Source: Nymphaea colorata
Lineage: Eukaryota > Streptophyta > Magnoliopsida > Nymphaeales > Nymphaeaceae
Assembly (NCBI RefSeq): GCF_008831285.2
Contig: NC_045140.1
Coordinates: 8,120,505 to 8,184,504, forward strand
Reading direction: 5' to 3'
DNA length: 64,000 nt
Positions 1 through 11,619 of the stretch are shown here, piece after piece. The position numbers and the translations under genes are program-made. Under the pieces are notes generated by a model. That model was not told the DNA's origin and made no database searches. It worked only from the letters and a program-made list of their open reading frames with translations. Every line of letters begins with the position of its first letter. The stretch's first letter is position 1.

Positions 1-387
1 AATGCATCCACTAGTACCATGATTGCAACAGAAGAGTATAGAAGTCTGGATAGATGTGGTTTCAAAGCATACTTCAACTCTATATCTCTTGTAGCGGCTC
101 ACATAGATCTAGACCAATATTTGAGTGATCCAATGGAAGAAATTGCATCTACTGAAGACTTCAACATATTATCTTGGTGGAAGACAAATGAAAACAAATA
201 TAAAATTATAGCAAAGATGTATTAACCATTCTTGTATCTACAATTGCTTTAAAATCTGCATTTAGCATATCAAGAATAATCCTTAATGATTATCGATGCT
301 CATTGCTTAACTACTCCTGAAAATATAGAATCATTAATTTGCACAAAGAGTTGGATTTGTGATGCACACAACTTGTGTGAAATGTAA
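1..387 (+). pseudogene. hAT transposase 3' fragment (C-terminal dimerisation domain)
   Basis: The plus strand encodes the C-terminal end of a hAT-superfamily transposase. It starts outside the window. Residues such as LSDPMEEIASTEDFNILSWW are the typical start of the hAT dimerisation domain, which ends near ESLICTKSW around 330-355. Stops at 223-225 and after show it is broken. The same peptide, nearly identical, lies on the minus strand at 2491-2680, so this is a second copy of that family in opposite orientation. hAT transposases cut and paste DNA flanked by short terminal inverted repeats and create 8-bp target duplications. Confidence 0.8.
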
Positions 388-1520
388 GTTGTTCAAAGTT
401 TGATCTAATTTATTTTACATATTACCATAGTAGTGTGCTTAAATTAATATATGTTACAGTTCTCATGATGCAGAACATTCTGACAAGGAAATTTAATCCA
501 ATGCATGATTATCATGGTAAATTTTTTATTAACTTGTAGTGTTTAGTATTCTATGCAGGACCTTTAAGTTGCTCTCTCTCTCTCTCTCCACACTCACATG
601 TATGCTTGTAGACAAGCACCTATTAATTTCTATTAACATTTCTTTTCATGTTAAATTGCAGATTTGCTGATGGACTCTGAAGATGTTTGCTTTGATTTTC
701 AAACTCTGCTTATGGAACATTTTTATTTTTGTTTCAGCTGTCAACTACTTATTGACTGCTCTCGAATATTACTTGTTTGTCTACCTTGTTCAATGACAAC
801 AACACTAATGTTGAATAGTGAGGAACTTTAACGCAACTTTGGTCTTCTGGCCATCATTGGCTTGTTTTTAAATTGATAGCCGAGCCGAGGCGGGCTGGGT
901 TCCAAAGTTCATATGCTGCATACTAATGTCAACCATAATGCTCAAACCTATGAAAAGCTAACGACGCCTAGAAGACCAAAGTTGCATTGAAGTTCCTCAC
1001 TATTCAACATTAGTATTGTTGCCATTGAACAAGGTAGACAAACAAGTAATATTCGAGAGCAGCCAATAAGTAGGTGACAGCAAAATTTAAATGGTCCATA
1101 AGCAGAGTTTGAAAATCAAAGTAACATCTTCAGAGTCCATCAGCAAATCTGCAATTTAACATGAAAAGAAATGTTAATAGAATTTAACAGGTGCTTGTCT
1201 GCTACATGTGAGGGTGGAGAGAGAGAGCAATTTAAAGGTCATGCATAGAATACTAAACACTACAAATTAATAAAAAATTTACCATGATAATCATGCATTG
1301 GATTAACTTTCCTCGTCAGAATGGTGCTCTACATCATGAAAACTGTAACACATATTAATTTAAACACACTACTATAGTAATGTGTAAAATAAATTAGATT
1401 GAACTTTAAACAAACTTACATTTCACACAAGTTGCGTGCATCACGAATCCAATTCTATATGCAGATTAACGATTCTACATTTTCAGGAGTAGTTGAATTA
1501 GCATCGATAATTATTAAGAA
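270..1520. repeat. Large imperfect inverted repeat formed by two hAT 3' tails
   Basis: The left arm (about 270-848) and right arm (about 970-1520) are reverse complements at high identity. For example, the stretch around 783-848 reappears inverted at 970-1035, and 325-385 reappears inverted at 1425-1490. The arms are the 3' coding end plus trailer of the two hAT copies, separated by about 120 bp. The right copy then continues beyond an unrelated insert at about 1524-2390. Confidence 0.85.
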
Positions 1521-1523
1521 TTC

Positions 1524-2390
1524 TTCCTGTAGACCGTATTATGTTCACCAATACGCCAAAAAGACACTCGAAACTGGAAGGATAACCCACCCGGTCGATT
1601 GCCGAGCGTCCTACGACACAAGAGCGGGATTCCGACCCAGTAGTTCCGCAACTACTACCATGGTTTTTGCCAACGGGGATCCCCCATTCCGAAAGGTGAA
1701 GCGGGGGACCGAATTAGGATGAGATGGAGGGATCTCCACTATGAATGCATCATTTCAAGTCGTTAATACATCGTAAGAATAGCTCCCAAAACCAAAAGAG
1801 AGATGAATGGAAGATGCCTCTTGTCTAGGGTGATCTTCAAAAATGCCATAATAAGAAGAATAAATAAGACTAGGATAAGAAGAAGAATCAATAATAATAG
1901 AAAATGGATCAAAAGTTCCCGAAAGGCTAGATGATGATTCAAGACTATAAGTATAATCCTCAATAGTGGTGGTGGAGGGCGTTGTCGTCTGTTCGACTGA
2001 ATTGGTAGACAAAGTGACAACTGTATTGCTTGACAGAGATGTCTCACTTGAATTCAAACTGTCTTCATCAAAAAGGAAAATTCGGAGGGGCAGGATCATG
2101 ATATATCTGAATAAGCAAAAATTCCCTCCATAAATAATTCCTATACGAGCCTCAGAAGGAAGCAAAGCTCAAAATCGCCAATTGGCAAATACATGACGTT
2201 TTCTGGCATAGTCCAAGCGGACCCACTGAAAAAGCTAAACGTTTGATCATTCATAAGGGATACCCTCTTTCTGCACGGATGTGTAATGCGCTTAGCTTTG
2301 GCTGTCATCGCTCTGCTTCAGCACAGGGTGGAGGATGACCCGAATTTGTTGATTCACGACATCGAGTGCTTGCACTTGAGATCTCGTGAC
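1524..2390. other. Unidentified insert interrupting the hAT 3' region
   Basis: Comparison with the plus-strand copy (245-283) shows hAT sequence breaking off at about 1524 and resuming at about 2390. The 0.87 kb between is richer in G and C at both edges and has overlapping minus-strand open frames of 136 codons (1755-2165) and 94 codons, with a Ser/Thr-rich product. I do not recognise any protein or RNA in it. An organellar DNA insertion or a small transposon are possibilities; nothing seen decides between them. Confidence 0.45.
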
Positions 2391-2399
2391 TCGATATAC

Positions 2400-4239
2400 T
2401 GAATGCAGATTCTAAAGCAATTGTAGATACAAGAATGACTAATACATCTTGAGCTATCTCTACTACAATTTTATATTTGTTTTCATTTGTCTACCACCAA
2501 GATAATATGTTGAAGACTTCAGTAGATGCAATTTCTTCCATTGGATCACTCAAATATTTGTCTAGATCTGTGTGAGCCACTACAGGAGATACAAAGCTGA
2601 AGTATGCTCTGAGACCACATCTAGCCAGGCTTCTATACTCTTCCGTTGCAATCATGGTACTAGTGGATGCATTACCCCTTTGCATATTATTTATGTCACT
2701 ATCATCATACATATTTTTGTACTCAACATATAATTCATGTAGGATGCTCTCTATATCTTCATATTTGACCATTGCACCAAATTTATTCAAATCATCAAAC
2801 AAATACTTCAAGTACGACAACTTGAACCTAGGATCCAAAACAACTACAATTGCAAAAAGAATATTGTAGCTCTTAATGTATTTGTAAAATATTTCTTGCA
2901 TTTGGCATATCAATGTCTTTATATGTCCATTTGATGCTTCACGATGTATATGCAAATGATGGTAAATTGATAAAATTTCTTGAAATACAAGATTAGTTGT
3001 TACCTGCTTAGAAGTAGATAATACATTTGTTGCATTGTAGAATACCTTTAAGAACTTATATAAATCAAATGCATGAGATCATCCTCAGAAGGCAAACATG
3101 CATAATTAGGATCACATGATGCCAATTGTTGAAAGACATCTTTGAATAACAATGCATCTCTCAACATTATAAATATAGAATTCCATCGAGTAGGAACATC
3201 ATAGTTTAAACTTTTTTTCTCATCCAAACTCATTGCCTTTACACATTGCTTGAAAGCATGTAGTCATTTTGGTGATCCCCTTACATATTTGACACTGTCA
3301 CGAATTTTTGAAATTGTATCAAGCACATCATTCATACGATCTTTAATCATGAGATTTATAATATGCACACCATAACGAATGTGAAAGTATTCGCCTCTCA
3401 ATGGAAATGAAATATTGTTTTTTCTTTCTATGGCCCTTCTTAGTAAACTTATTCCATTATCATTTGTTGAACAGTTATCAACCGTAACAGAAAACAACTT
3501 CAACTGAATTTCCCACTTTAGGAGTAATGCAGATAAAATGTCACATATACAACTTGCATTATGTGGTGGAAGCACATGTACAAAATTAAGTATATGAGAA
3601 TGCAATTGTCAATCTGTATCAATATATTGGGTTGTCAAACACAAGTATCCTAATGTCTGTTGTGAGGACCACATATCAAATATCAATGAAACCCGCTACA
3701 CGTGGTTATTTAAAACTCCTTGATATCTCATTTTTTAGCTTTGAACATTGACTGAGCATCTTTTGTAAGTGTTTTTCTAGAAAATGGAAAAACCTTGAAT
3801 TGCAAGCCTTTATAAAATCGTTATGATATTCATATTCTACAAAACTGAAAGGAAGTGCATGTAGTATTGTATATTTAGCCATACATTTTCTTACAGTCTC
3901 CATATCAAATTTATGTAGACATAAAGAAGTGGTACCAGATTCACAAACTCCAAATGACAAAGTTTATTGTTTTCGATTAGTAATGTTTTTTTTGGTACAA
4001 TTAACTCTATGTCGGTTTAAGTGACTAATACCATTATAACTATGTCCACTAAATCGTTCACCACAATGGTTGCATTTTGCATACTATTTCCCCTTATATT
4101 GTACTAATGTGAAGTCATTCCATACTATTGACATTTTTTTCCTCTTGGATTCAACTTCCTATTCAGTAGATGAAGACGATTCATTCTCCTCTATATCTGC
4201 CATCAGATGATATTCTTCATTCCCAGAGTGGAAAGACAT
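2400..4239 (-). pseudogene. BED-finger hAT transposase (RICESLEEPER-like), broken
   Basis: Read on the minus strand from the ATG at 4239, the pieces follow the order of a plant hAT transposase. First is an acidic N-terminus. A BED zinc finger follows (about 4007-4150; core CNHCGERFSG then HLNRHRVNC). Next comes the transposase core with the VTVDNCSTND block (3264-3605), PTRWNSIFIMLRDAL (3048-3233) and VLDPRFKLSYLKY (about 2830). The C-terminal dimerisation domain ends near 2491. Several in-frame stops and frameshifts split it into at least five open pieces, so it cannot make the protein. Intact relatives are nuclear enzymes of about 600-700 residues. Confidence 0.85.
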
Positions 4240-5640
4240 AACTTACTATTTGAGTGGAATCCAAACAACCTAAACACATAAAATGATTCAACTCTTAAGC
4301 TGAATAAAAGGCTAACAAGAATCGTATGATGATAAATAAAAACTTCAAAAATTTTGAACATAAGTAGTTGCATCATGCTCTTTCAGGCTTTCAGCCTTTA
4401 TAACCAAAAGAGCATTCATGATGATAAACAACTTGCTCTAAAAGTCCCAATCCAGTAATAACATGATAAACAACTAATTTTATCAAAGCATAGCCAATTC
4501 GTTTTCTTTCCTAGGCCAAAATTGTCTGATGCCTGATTTGTAATATCACTGAACCTACATTTGTCTTCAAGTCAACTTCGAAACCAAAGTGGTTCAATTA
4601 AATTGGGTTTAGCCTGAGACTTCACAATTTCTATAAGCGTTGCTCATTTTCAACTAGTTACACAAATTCATTTCTCTTGAAGGCCAACCTGCTCATTGTC
4701 ATGGTGACGACTGACGAAAAAGGGCAGCAGAACTGAAGATCAGAGTAGCAAATATATTGACATGAACTAGGAAACGAAATGGAAAACCGCCACACAGTCA
4801 CACTCTCACCAGTTCAAGGCGATCAATTAAATTCGTGACAAATTGTCAAAAATTAACCGACAGGTAAAGAACTAGTAAAACCCACCATTACTAGAACCAG
4901 ATTCAAGGAAAATGTTCCCTGGAACAACAGACATCAAGGGAAAACCATTTCTAGTTCCTACCCGCATTTTCTCTTTACAAATAGACAACCAAAGAAAAAT
5001 TGTACCAATAGCAAATTCAAGCCATTAATCTAAAAACTAACTATCAAACTATGCAATATCCAAACTAAACTAAAAAGAAAATGAGAAATAGAAACAAGTA
5101 GTCAACCTAGCATAATGTCGTGACCATCATTTGCACATAGCAATAGAAACATAAACGAGAAAACCGAACGTGGACCAAGAATCTCATGAAAACTCAAAAG
5201 CTAACAAATACATGCATATTATTATTTAATTAATTAAAAGAAGCAACCATCATTTGCACATCTAGGCAAAACAAGTTTAAAAAAAAGTTAAACAAGGCAA
5301 GCTTCATCTATTGAGGACAAGTTATTAAAATAGGAAAAGCAAAAAAATAAAATACTCCAAGAGTGGTGGATAGTCGAGGTCCCACTCTGCTTTCCTGTTC
5401 GGAATATACACCGATTCTCGAGCCCACGTTGTCTCCGGATCAAATGTCAGAGAGTTGTAGATGTTGTGTTTAATCGGTTGTTGTTCTCGTTTACATGAAG
5501 TTGGAGACAAAATGCAAGTAGCAGCAGGCATGTGGGGAGGGAGGGAGGGAAGGTGAGCACTACGCTAGCAGCCAGGAAGTCGATGGAGGTTGTGGCGGAC
5601 CGACAGCTGTGCGGCGACGGTGTTGGTAGCTCAGCTCTTA
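4240..5640. other. Non-coding, probable 5' region of the hAT element
   Basis: AT-rich sequence with no credible coding frame. It lies upstream of the minus-strand transposase start and inside the proposed hAT limits, so it is most simply the element's 5' leader. The last 250 bp before 5887 turn GC-rich. Confidence 0.4.
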
Positions 5641-5895
5641 CCTGCCTGCAAATGAAAACCCTAATGTCGAATTGTTAGTCGAAGACTCGAACAGCCGAAG
5701 TCGAATTTTCAAGTTAATGCCTTAACGAGCCCCAACAGGCCAATTTAGTTAACCCGAACCTGGCCCGTTATGATGTCGGGCCGGGTCGGGCACAACGGGC
5801 TAAATCCCGATACTATAACTTCTAACCCGGACCCGAGCTCGACCGGTCTGGGTACCCGATGGCGGCCCAGTCCGACGCCCAGGCCTAATGGAATG

Positions 5896-6689
5896 CATTT
5901 GTCACTTTCATATAAGAGCAATAGCGAGTTAAAAGAAAGTCATACTTCACAGGTTGACTTCCTTGTTAATTTTTTGTTCAGGTTCCAGGTTTTCAAGGAC
6001 ATAATATAGAATAGATGCAAGCTGACAGCTTTTGGCCATCTTGTCACTGAGAATTTCCACCAACAGAAAATAGGTGCTGAAAATCATTGTCACATATATC
6101 ATATACGGGTATTATACGACGAGGAATTTTTTTGGTATATATATTGGGAAAATCTTGACAAATTTTTAACAAATTTAAACATTTAATAAACCTGAAAATT
6201 ATAAAAAAATAAAATACAAAAAAGGGAGAAAAAAAACATGTATAATACGTGTTTTTTTCGAATAATATGCATTGTATGTGACAATGCTGAAAATCAGACA
6301 ATTGTCCCTGCACTTCACAGAAATTCATACTTTTTTTATTAACTCAACATTAAGATAAGAAAATTATGGAGTTCTCTTCTGAAGTTGTTCCTTGATATTC
6401 TTCTCATAAAACTCTTGATATCCAATGCCATCTTCAATTTTCTGTCTTGAAGCCATCTCATCCAAATTCTGTTGTTGGATTCAACAGCAATAGATGAATA
6501 GACTGCTCAGTTCTTGGAACCATGTGCAAACAGGAGAGATGTTTCAACCATGCCTACCTCTTCATGATCTGATGCACATTTTCTGCACATAAGACTATCA
6601 TTGAGCAGAAGAACAGCTCCACATAGAGGAACACCTTTTGACAGCATACTTAAAATTTCAATTACCCAGCCATTAGGAGGATTTACTTT
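5896..6689. other. No recognisable feature
   Basis: AT-rich intergenic sequence between the hAT end and the LINE remnant. Short frames on both strands look random. Confidence 0.4.
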
Positions 6690-7500
6690 CCTAAAAGGAG
6701 AGAATCTTGGTCTTGAGCCACAGTTTTATAGCCACCAAAACCTGTTCCTGCCACTTCTGCTTAAAGAATGCCTCAGAGCATGTCTGCCAACCATCCCTTT
6801 TTATATGCATAATGGATTGAACATGCGCAGAATGATACACATGATTCCTAATTGTCCAAATTCTCCATATAAACAACATTAAAGCAAAGTATCCACAACT
6901 TTTTGAATTCTTTACAAGTAGAACCAAAGTCTCCATTAGGAAGGATAGAATTCCAAACCATGCCATAACATATAACAAAATGGATTTAGGAACAAAGCAG
7001 AAGAAAATGATGTGCTGTTGATCCTCCACAGAAGAAAAAAGCAGCCTCCACTGAGAGGCTAAAAGCCTAAAGCAATACCCATTTGCCTCCATCACTAGCC
7101 TGCCATAACTCCCCATATAAACAAACCAATTGGCCCCTGGAATTGAATTTGAGAGTCAAATCTTTCCATGCCAACTGATAGTTCCTTTAATACAAATATT
7201 TTGTCAAGCTCTAGACAAAATTACCTGGCCATTATGCCTCCAAATCAGAGAATCGTTCCCCATAGAAAGATGGGTCTGAAGACACTGAGCAATGACAGGC
7301 CATTCTGCCCATTGTCCCTCTCTGTTTCTGTCACCAGAGATGATGTCTCTAACAAACGGGCCAATTTCATGCTGCACCTGATCATAATCTTCAAAAGTGA
7401 CGAGATAATTAGATCAATCCAAGATTTTACAAGACTTCCATCTCTTATTTTCAACATTACAAGACTTAATTCCCCCTTACTCAGGGCCATGCTGCTGCTT
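6690..7500 (-). pseudogene. LINE (non-LTR retrotransposon) ORF2 3' end with zf-RVT-like region
   Basis: The minus-strand frame at 6691-7116 has the pattern of the zinc-binding reverse transcriptase (zf-RVT) region near the end of plant LINE ORF2 and related host relics: SQWRLLFSSVEDQQHIIFFC followed by a Trp-rich helix and WRIWTIRNHVYH. The upstream frame at 7245-7490 resembles the linker before it. Stops and frame changes separate the pieces, and the polymerase core is absent, so it is a 5'-truncated, decayed copy. Some plant host genes carry the same region, so a degraded host-domesticated copy is a less likely alternative. Confidence 0.65.
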
Positions 7501-7669
7501 TAAGAAACATGGACAGCACACTCATTTGGGCCACATGAGGACTCACCCTAGCCCTCATACAATATCTATCACCGCACCATCCAAGGGACTTTGGAGGCCT
7601 TCTAATGCGAACAAAGAGTATAGGACAATCGTCAGCTCCCAACAACCCCCCTGCTGGGCATATACATTT

Positions 7670-7712
7670 CACCTTCTTCTTCTTCTTATTCTTCTTCTTC
7701 TTCTTCTTCTAT
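7670..7712 (+). repeat. (TTC)n microsatellite
   Basis: Pyrimidine-rich trinucleotide run, mostly TTC, with small interruptions. It accounts for the Phe- or Leu-rich short open frames around it. Confidence 0.9.
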
Positions 7713-8456
7713 GCTGCAATTGCTTATTGTGTCTCATTGATATGGGGCCAGAAATGCTGGTCACACTCTGTGAAGAAGAATGTTCCAATGTCCCCTCGGG
7801 GACATTGGAGTTCTTCCAAAAATGAAACTTTCAGCAATGCACAATTTGTGAAGGGAAATTAACCGTCTTCCCTTTTCAACTTTCTAGGGGGTTTAGATGT
7901 AGGGTAGGTGCCTTTAGCTAACTGAATGTCTTGATGGAGTCGGGACCAGTATCAAGTCCATCCAACCATCAAGGATCGCAGAAAGTGGAACAGTCTGTAC
8001 AACAAACAGTAAATCAGAAGGTAAGTAAATAATATGATTTCAGAAGCTCTTGTGCGTTGGGGGGCTTGGGCCTTGATCCTTTTTGGCGTTTCAAAAAACA
8101 GTCTAGCAACTGCCCTTTTAAGTTGCCAGTCAAAATTAGAAGCCCCCGACTCCGCCCCTGTTGGTCAAACCATATGACCGAGATAGGGTGGCTTCGCTGG
8201 TTGGGATTGGTGCTTTGGTATGGTAACAAAAGAGCACGATATATCAAAATCAATCCCTATACTATTATGCATAACCCTTTCCACATCTCAAAATTTCCAC
8301 TATATAAGCTAAAATTATATAATCTCCCAACATTGTGAAAGGAAAATCATTTGTAGGTAGTTGCTGGAGAAACATCTCTTGCTAACTAACAAGTTTTGTG
8401 ATACTTGCCACAAGAATAGACATGATCTAGAATCTGGAAACAGAATAATAACAAAC
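7713..8456. other. No recognisable feature
   Basis: Mixed sequence with short frames on both strands. None resembles a known protein, and none continues the phosphoglycerate kinase fragment that begins at 8457. Confidence 0.35.
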
Positions 8457-8729
8457 CTTGCAGTTGGCATCAGGAGCAAATTTGTCAGCAATAACAACAT
8501 CAGAGGGCAACAAGAGAGATACTCCTTCGGCTTTGGCTTTCTCAAGAAAGATCGAGCTTATCCTCTTCCACTAGTGGTGATCCCACTGAAAGACCTTGTG
8601 CCTTCTAAAATGTGAAGATCATTCCTCCACCAAGAAGAAGAATATCAACCTTTTCCAGTAACGACTCAATCACTCCTATCTTTGATGACACCTTTGAACC
8701 TCTAACAATGGCAGCAAATGATCTTTTAG
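8457..8729 (-). pseudogene. PGK: Phosphoglycerate kinase exon fragment, broken
   Basis: The minus strand encodes a stretch highly typical of plant PGK, the glycolytic and Calvin-cycle enzyme that moves phosphate between 1,3-bisphosphoglycerate and ADP. It reads [20 protein letters not shown], then [35 protein letters not shown] and [24 protein letters not shown] replaces the Tyr codon after GGGMIFTF, a Gly of the IVGGSK motif is Arg, and a deletion after EEDKLDL shifts the frame. It ends at AAG|GTTTGT, which looks like a kept splice donor, so this is probably a genomic (intron-bearing) duplicate rather than a processed copy. The flanking PGK exons are not found. Confidence 0.85.
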
Positions 8730-9232
8730 CATCAAAATAAGTTTTCCGAAACTGCTTTTCATCATAGACCAGTAAATTAAAAGGATACAAGCAGCAATAC
8801 CCGAAGCCAAGTGAAACTTTTACAGTTTGACCATAAACCAGCACATGAAAAGGAAACAGAAAGCAATATATGAAGGAAAAGAGAGTTATAAATGTTTTGA
8901 AAAATGTTATATAAAGGAACAAGTGATAGAAATTGATGCGAAGCAGGATCTGAACTGAAAATGTGAAAATCAAACTTTATGTGTGTAAGAAAGAGGAGAA
9001 AGGGAGGGAAGAGATGACTTATAACCCATACACCCATCATAGAATCATACTGGTCTGAATTGTCCAGGAACCATTAATAATTGATCCCCTCAGACATGAA
9101 ACTATTGCACAGAAGAAGAGGGCTATACAGTGCTCAATAGATTTTAAATACGCTCTCTTTACAAAAGAAAGTGCTAAAATTGAAAAAGAACTATACCTTT
9201 CTGCCCTCCTCCCCGATTATCCATCTGGTTAA

Positions 9233-9640
9233 TCTGCTTGGATCTGCAGCGGAAAATTGCAGGTGGCAGTGATCCCAAGGTTTGATCCTATCTGCTCATA
9301 CTGCCTTAGTGCCGCTTTCATCTCTACCATGACGCTGGTGTCATCTAACCCTTCCATTATTGGCAGCTGCAAGACTTCTTCGTAGTGCTTTTCCTTCTCT
9401 AGCTCGTGCTGGAATGTCTCCAGAGCAGGGCCCTGCTTGTATTACAAGACTGAGCAGCAGTTTGGCGAGAGAGATGGGACACCTTTGCAAAGGGGAGCGG
9501 CAGCCGGAACAGAGAGAAAGGATCTTTCGGTTCTCTGTGAAAGCCGGAGCAAGGAGACGGGAGCTTCACAGGATGGGACAAGGAAGCGAAATAAAAATCC
9601 GCGGGAATGGAATTGAATTCACCTGTAGGGTATGACTAAC
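9233..9640 (-). other. Coding-like patch, unrecognised
   Basis: On the minus strand, about 9420-9233 reads without a stop as a plausible soluble peptide (HELEKEKHYEEVLQLPIMEG then VMVEMKAALRQYEQI) ending at a stop. The frame just upstream (9399-9581) has an Arg/Ser-rich, targeting-like composition but is in another phase. The plus strand here (from 9360) also reads as an Arg/Ala-rich, presequence-like peptide with no ATG. I cannot name a family. It may be an exon or retrocopy remnant. Confidence 0.25.
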
Positions 9641-10204
9641 GAAAGAAGGCTGCGCGTTTGGGAAAGTGAGAAGGGATTTTCTAACGCAGAAGGGACATGC
9701 ATTTCGGGAAAAAAGGAAAAAGAAACCCTACACCACCGCGTTCGGTGTGCGTGTAAATGACTGAAGACTAATTACTAACGCATTGGGTATCTAACTTTGG
9801 AAAAAGCGCTATCATTGACACATGGGGTTTGGGCGTTAAGGAAGGGTACTTTTGTAAATGGAGGCTTTGTCATGCCCCTAACAAATTCTGACGCACGCTT
9901 CTAGTGCGTTAAAGTAGGTTTGAACTGTTGTAGCGTCTTGTTATTAATCAAGGCACAATCCTTTTATCATCATACATGAATGACAGTTATGTTAAACATG
10001 TTGCACTCATTTGAAGCAATTTGACAGGATTTAAGCATTAAATATAAAAATCTAATGGCATGCAATGACAGAACTGAAAAAGACAAACTGGTTCACTCAC
10101 AACCGGCAAACGTAGAGTCATGAATGATCTCTTAAGTTTGCGAGTTTAAGCAAACTAAGCACCGTTGGGTTAAACTAACTTTACCACAAAACTGTGCACT
10201 TAAA
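9641..10204. other. No recognisable feature
   Basis: Intergenic sequence with no convincing coding frame or repeat. Confidence 0.35.
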
Positions 10205-10460
10205 ATAAAAGTTGAGGGTCAGTTTGGAGTCGAGCCTAGGCCTAGGTTGGCCTTGGCCTTGGCCTGGCCTTAGCTTAGTCATGGTATGACCATGACCATG
10301 GCCATGGCTGGTTCGCCATGGTCAACTGGCTTAGCATGGCTGGTCAGCCCTGACTAGCTCAGCCTGGTTAGGGCTAGCTCGGGTCAAACAACCGGGCCTC
10401 GCGGAGTGCCGGTGGGCGATGCTGGGCTGGGTGGTAACGTTGGACTCAGCATCACGTGAT
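10205..10460. repeat. GC-rich low-complexity block of GGCCTTGG / CCATGG motifs
   Basis: A local GC island in AT-rich DNA. It has short overlapping palindromic words (CCTAGGCC, GGCCTTGG, GACCATGACCATGGCCATGG) and then CTGGGCTGGG. It resembles the GC-rich blocks inside the giant-LTR family at 34.3 and 38.2 kb and the termini of the hAT elements. It is probably a transposon end, but no partner end was found. Confidence 0.4.
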
Positions 10461-10932
10461 AAGTTTGTTGGTACGACCCACACGCTTATAGCTGGACCGT
10501 TTACTTAAGACTATGAAAGTGCCCCACAAAGTAAACGGTCAAAATTAAAATTCTTCTCCATAGATATGCTCTAGAAATGGAGAGGAATCCGAATATACGT
10601 TCATAAATGCAATCGGATAAAGTACAACTTCAAAAATCGTATTTTGTCCATTTATGCTAAAATAAATACCGATTTCAAAAATTTAAATCTTCTCCTATTA
10701 ATTCTGGTGTAATGTGTCTATTAATATTTTTCTTATATTGTTATCTATTATTGCTTTTATAAAAAACGGGTGATTTTTATGGCTGGTTTCTCCTACTTCT
10801 TTTCTGTTTTCAGTGATGCTCAGCCTATGTTTGATTATTTCTAATTCGTTGTTTTCTTCTTCAAGGTAATATTGTTCTTCCTCGTTTACGAGTTTTATTA
10901 GTTGCTTAAAAGGATTGTCTATTTGTATCTTA

Positions 10933-11121
10933 TCATTTTTTTCTTTTGGTTGTTATTTTGTATTTATTTGTTACTACATATATATTTTTTTCCTTAATAG
11001 TCATGACTTTGCATCCTTTTTCTAACTTGATTCCAGACAGTTTCCAATATAACACTAAGCTCTTGTCTAAGTAGTTGTAAGTTAATGCTATTGTAAAATT
11101 TTGTTTTATAATGAATTTCAA
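10933..11121 (-). pseudogene. Caulimovirid-like relic, possible movement-protein segment
   Basis: A 62-codon open piece. Its beginning makes better sense in a neighbouring frame and the C-terminal half (KGCKVMTIKEKNIYVVTNKY) in this one, so a frameshift lies inside. It follows the coat-like region on the same strand. The beta-strand-rich, Lys-rich composition suits the 30K movement-protein fold, but no diagnostic residue can be named, so the label is tentative. Confidence 0.3.
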
Positions 11122-11319
11122 TTTTTGGTATATCAGATTCCTTTTTTTTTTGTCTATGATGGTTTTTTTCTAATGGCTATATAATTCAATTGTCTGCTAA
11201 GTATATTTCTATAGGTGTATTTATTTTTTCTCTAAAACATGTTTTTATCATTATTTTTATTCTTTGATAGTATATGTATTTTGTTGATTCTTTTATCTTT
11301 AATTGTTTTAATTCTTCAG

Positions 11320-11619
11320 TTATATTGCTCTACTTATAAGTGGTACTCTGGTAGTTCCTACCACTTGATCTGTGTCTATTACATGTTCTCTTTGATTTAC
11401 TATATAATTTTCTTCTCTAATTTTCTTTATTATATTTTTTATGCTTGGTATTCTTTTAATGAGTGGGAAATCGAATATTTTATCTTTATTTGTGTCAATT
11501 TCCTGTTGTTCTATCTGTTGGAATATTTTCTCATCAAATATTACCCTTTGTATTGTATATTCTTCTGTTACTTCCTCTTGGTAAATAATATCTTGTGGTC
11601 TCTCCATTTCCTTACTCAT
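11320..11619 (-). pseudogene. Caulimovirid polyprotein relic downstream of coat region
   Basis: A 99-codon minus-strand frame just after the acidic tail of the coat-like frame (stop-to-start junction at 11612-11619). It is rich in Glu, Ile and Lys and ends with VVGTTRVPLISRAI before a stop. Position and composition suggest it continues the same polyprotein towards the movement-protein region. No domain is certain. Confidence 0.35.

Larger units (their letters stand above)
877..5887 (-). mobile_element. Probable hAT element carrying the minus-strand transposase
   Basis: Proposed limits of the minus-strand hAT copy. The right end reads, inverted, TAGGCCTGGGCGTCGGACTG (5887 inward). The left end at 877 begins TAGCCGAGCCGAGGCGGGCT, which is only loosely similar. 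Both ends are GC-rich in AT-rich surroundings, as in many plant hAT termini. I see no matching 8-bp target duplication (left TAAATTGA, right ATGGAATG), so the boundaries are tentative. The transposase reading frame sits at 2400-4239 and an unrelated 0.87 kb insert sits at about 1524-2390. Confidence 0.4.

Noticed and set aside
1755-2165. Plastid accD-like Ser-rich protein
   Set aside because: Composition recalled plastid proteins, but no motif could be matched, so no name was given.
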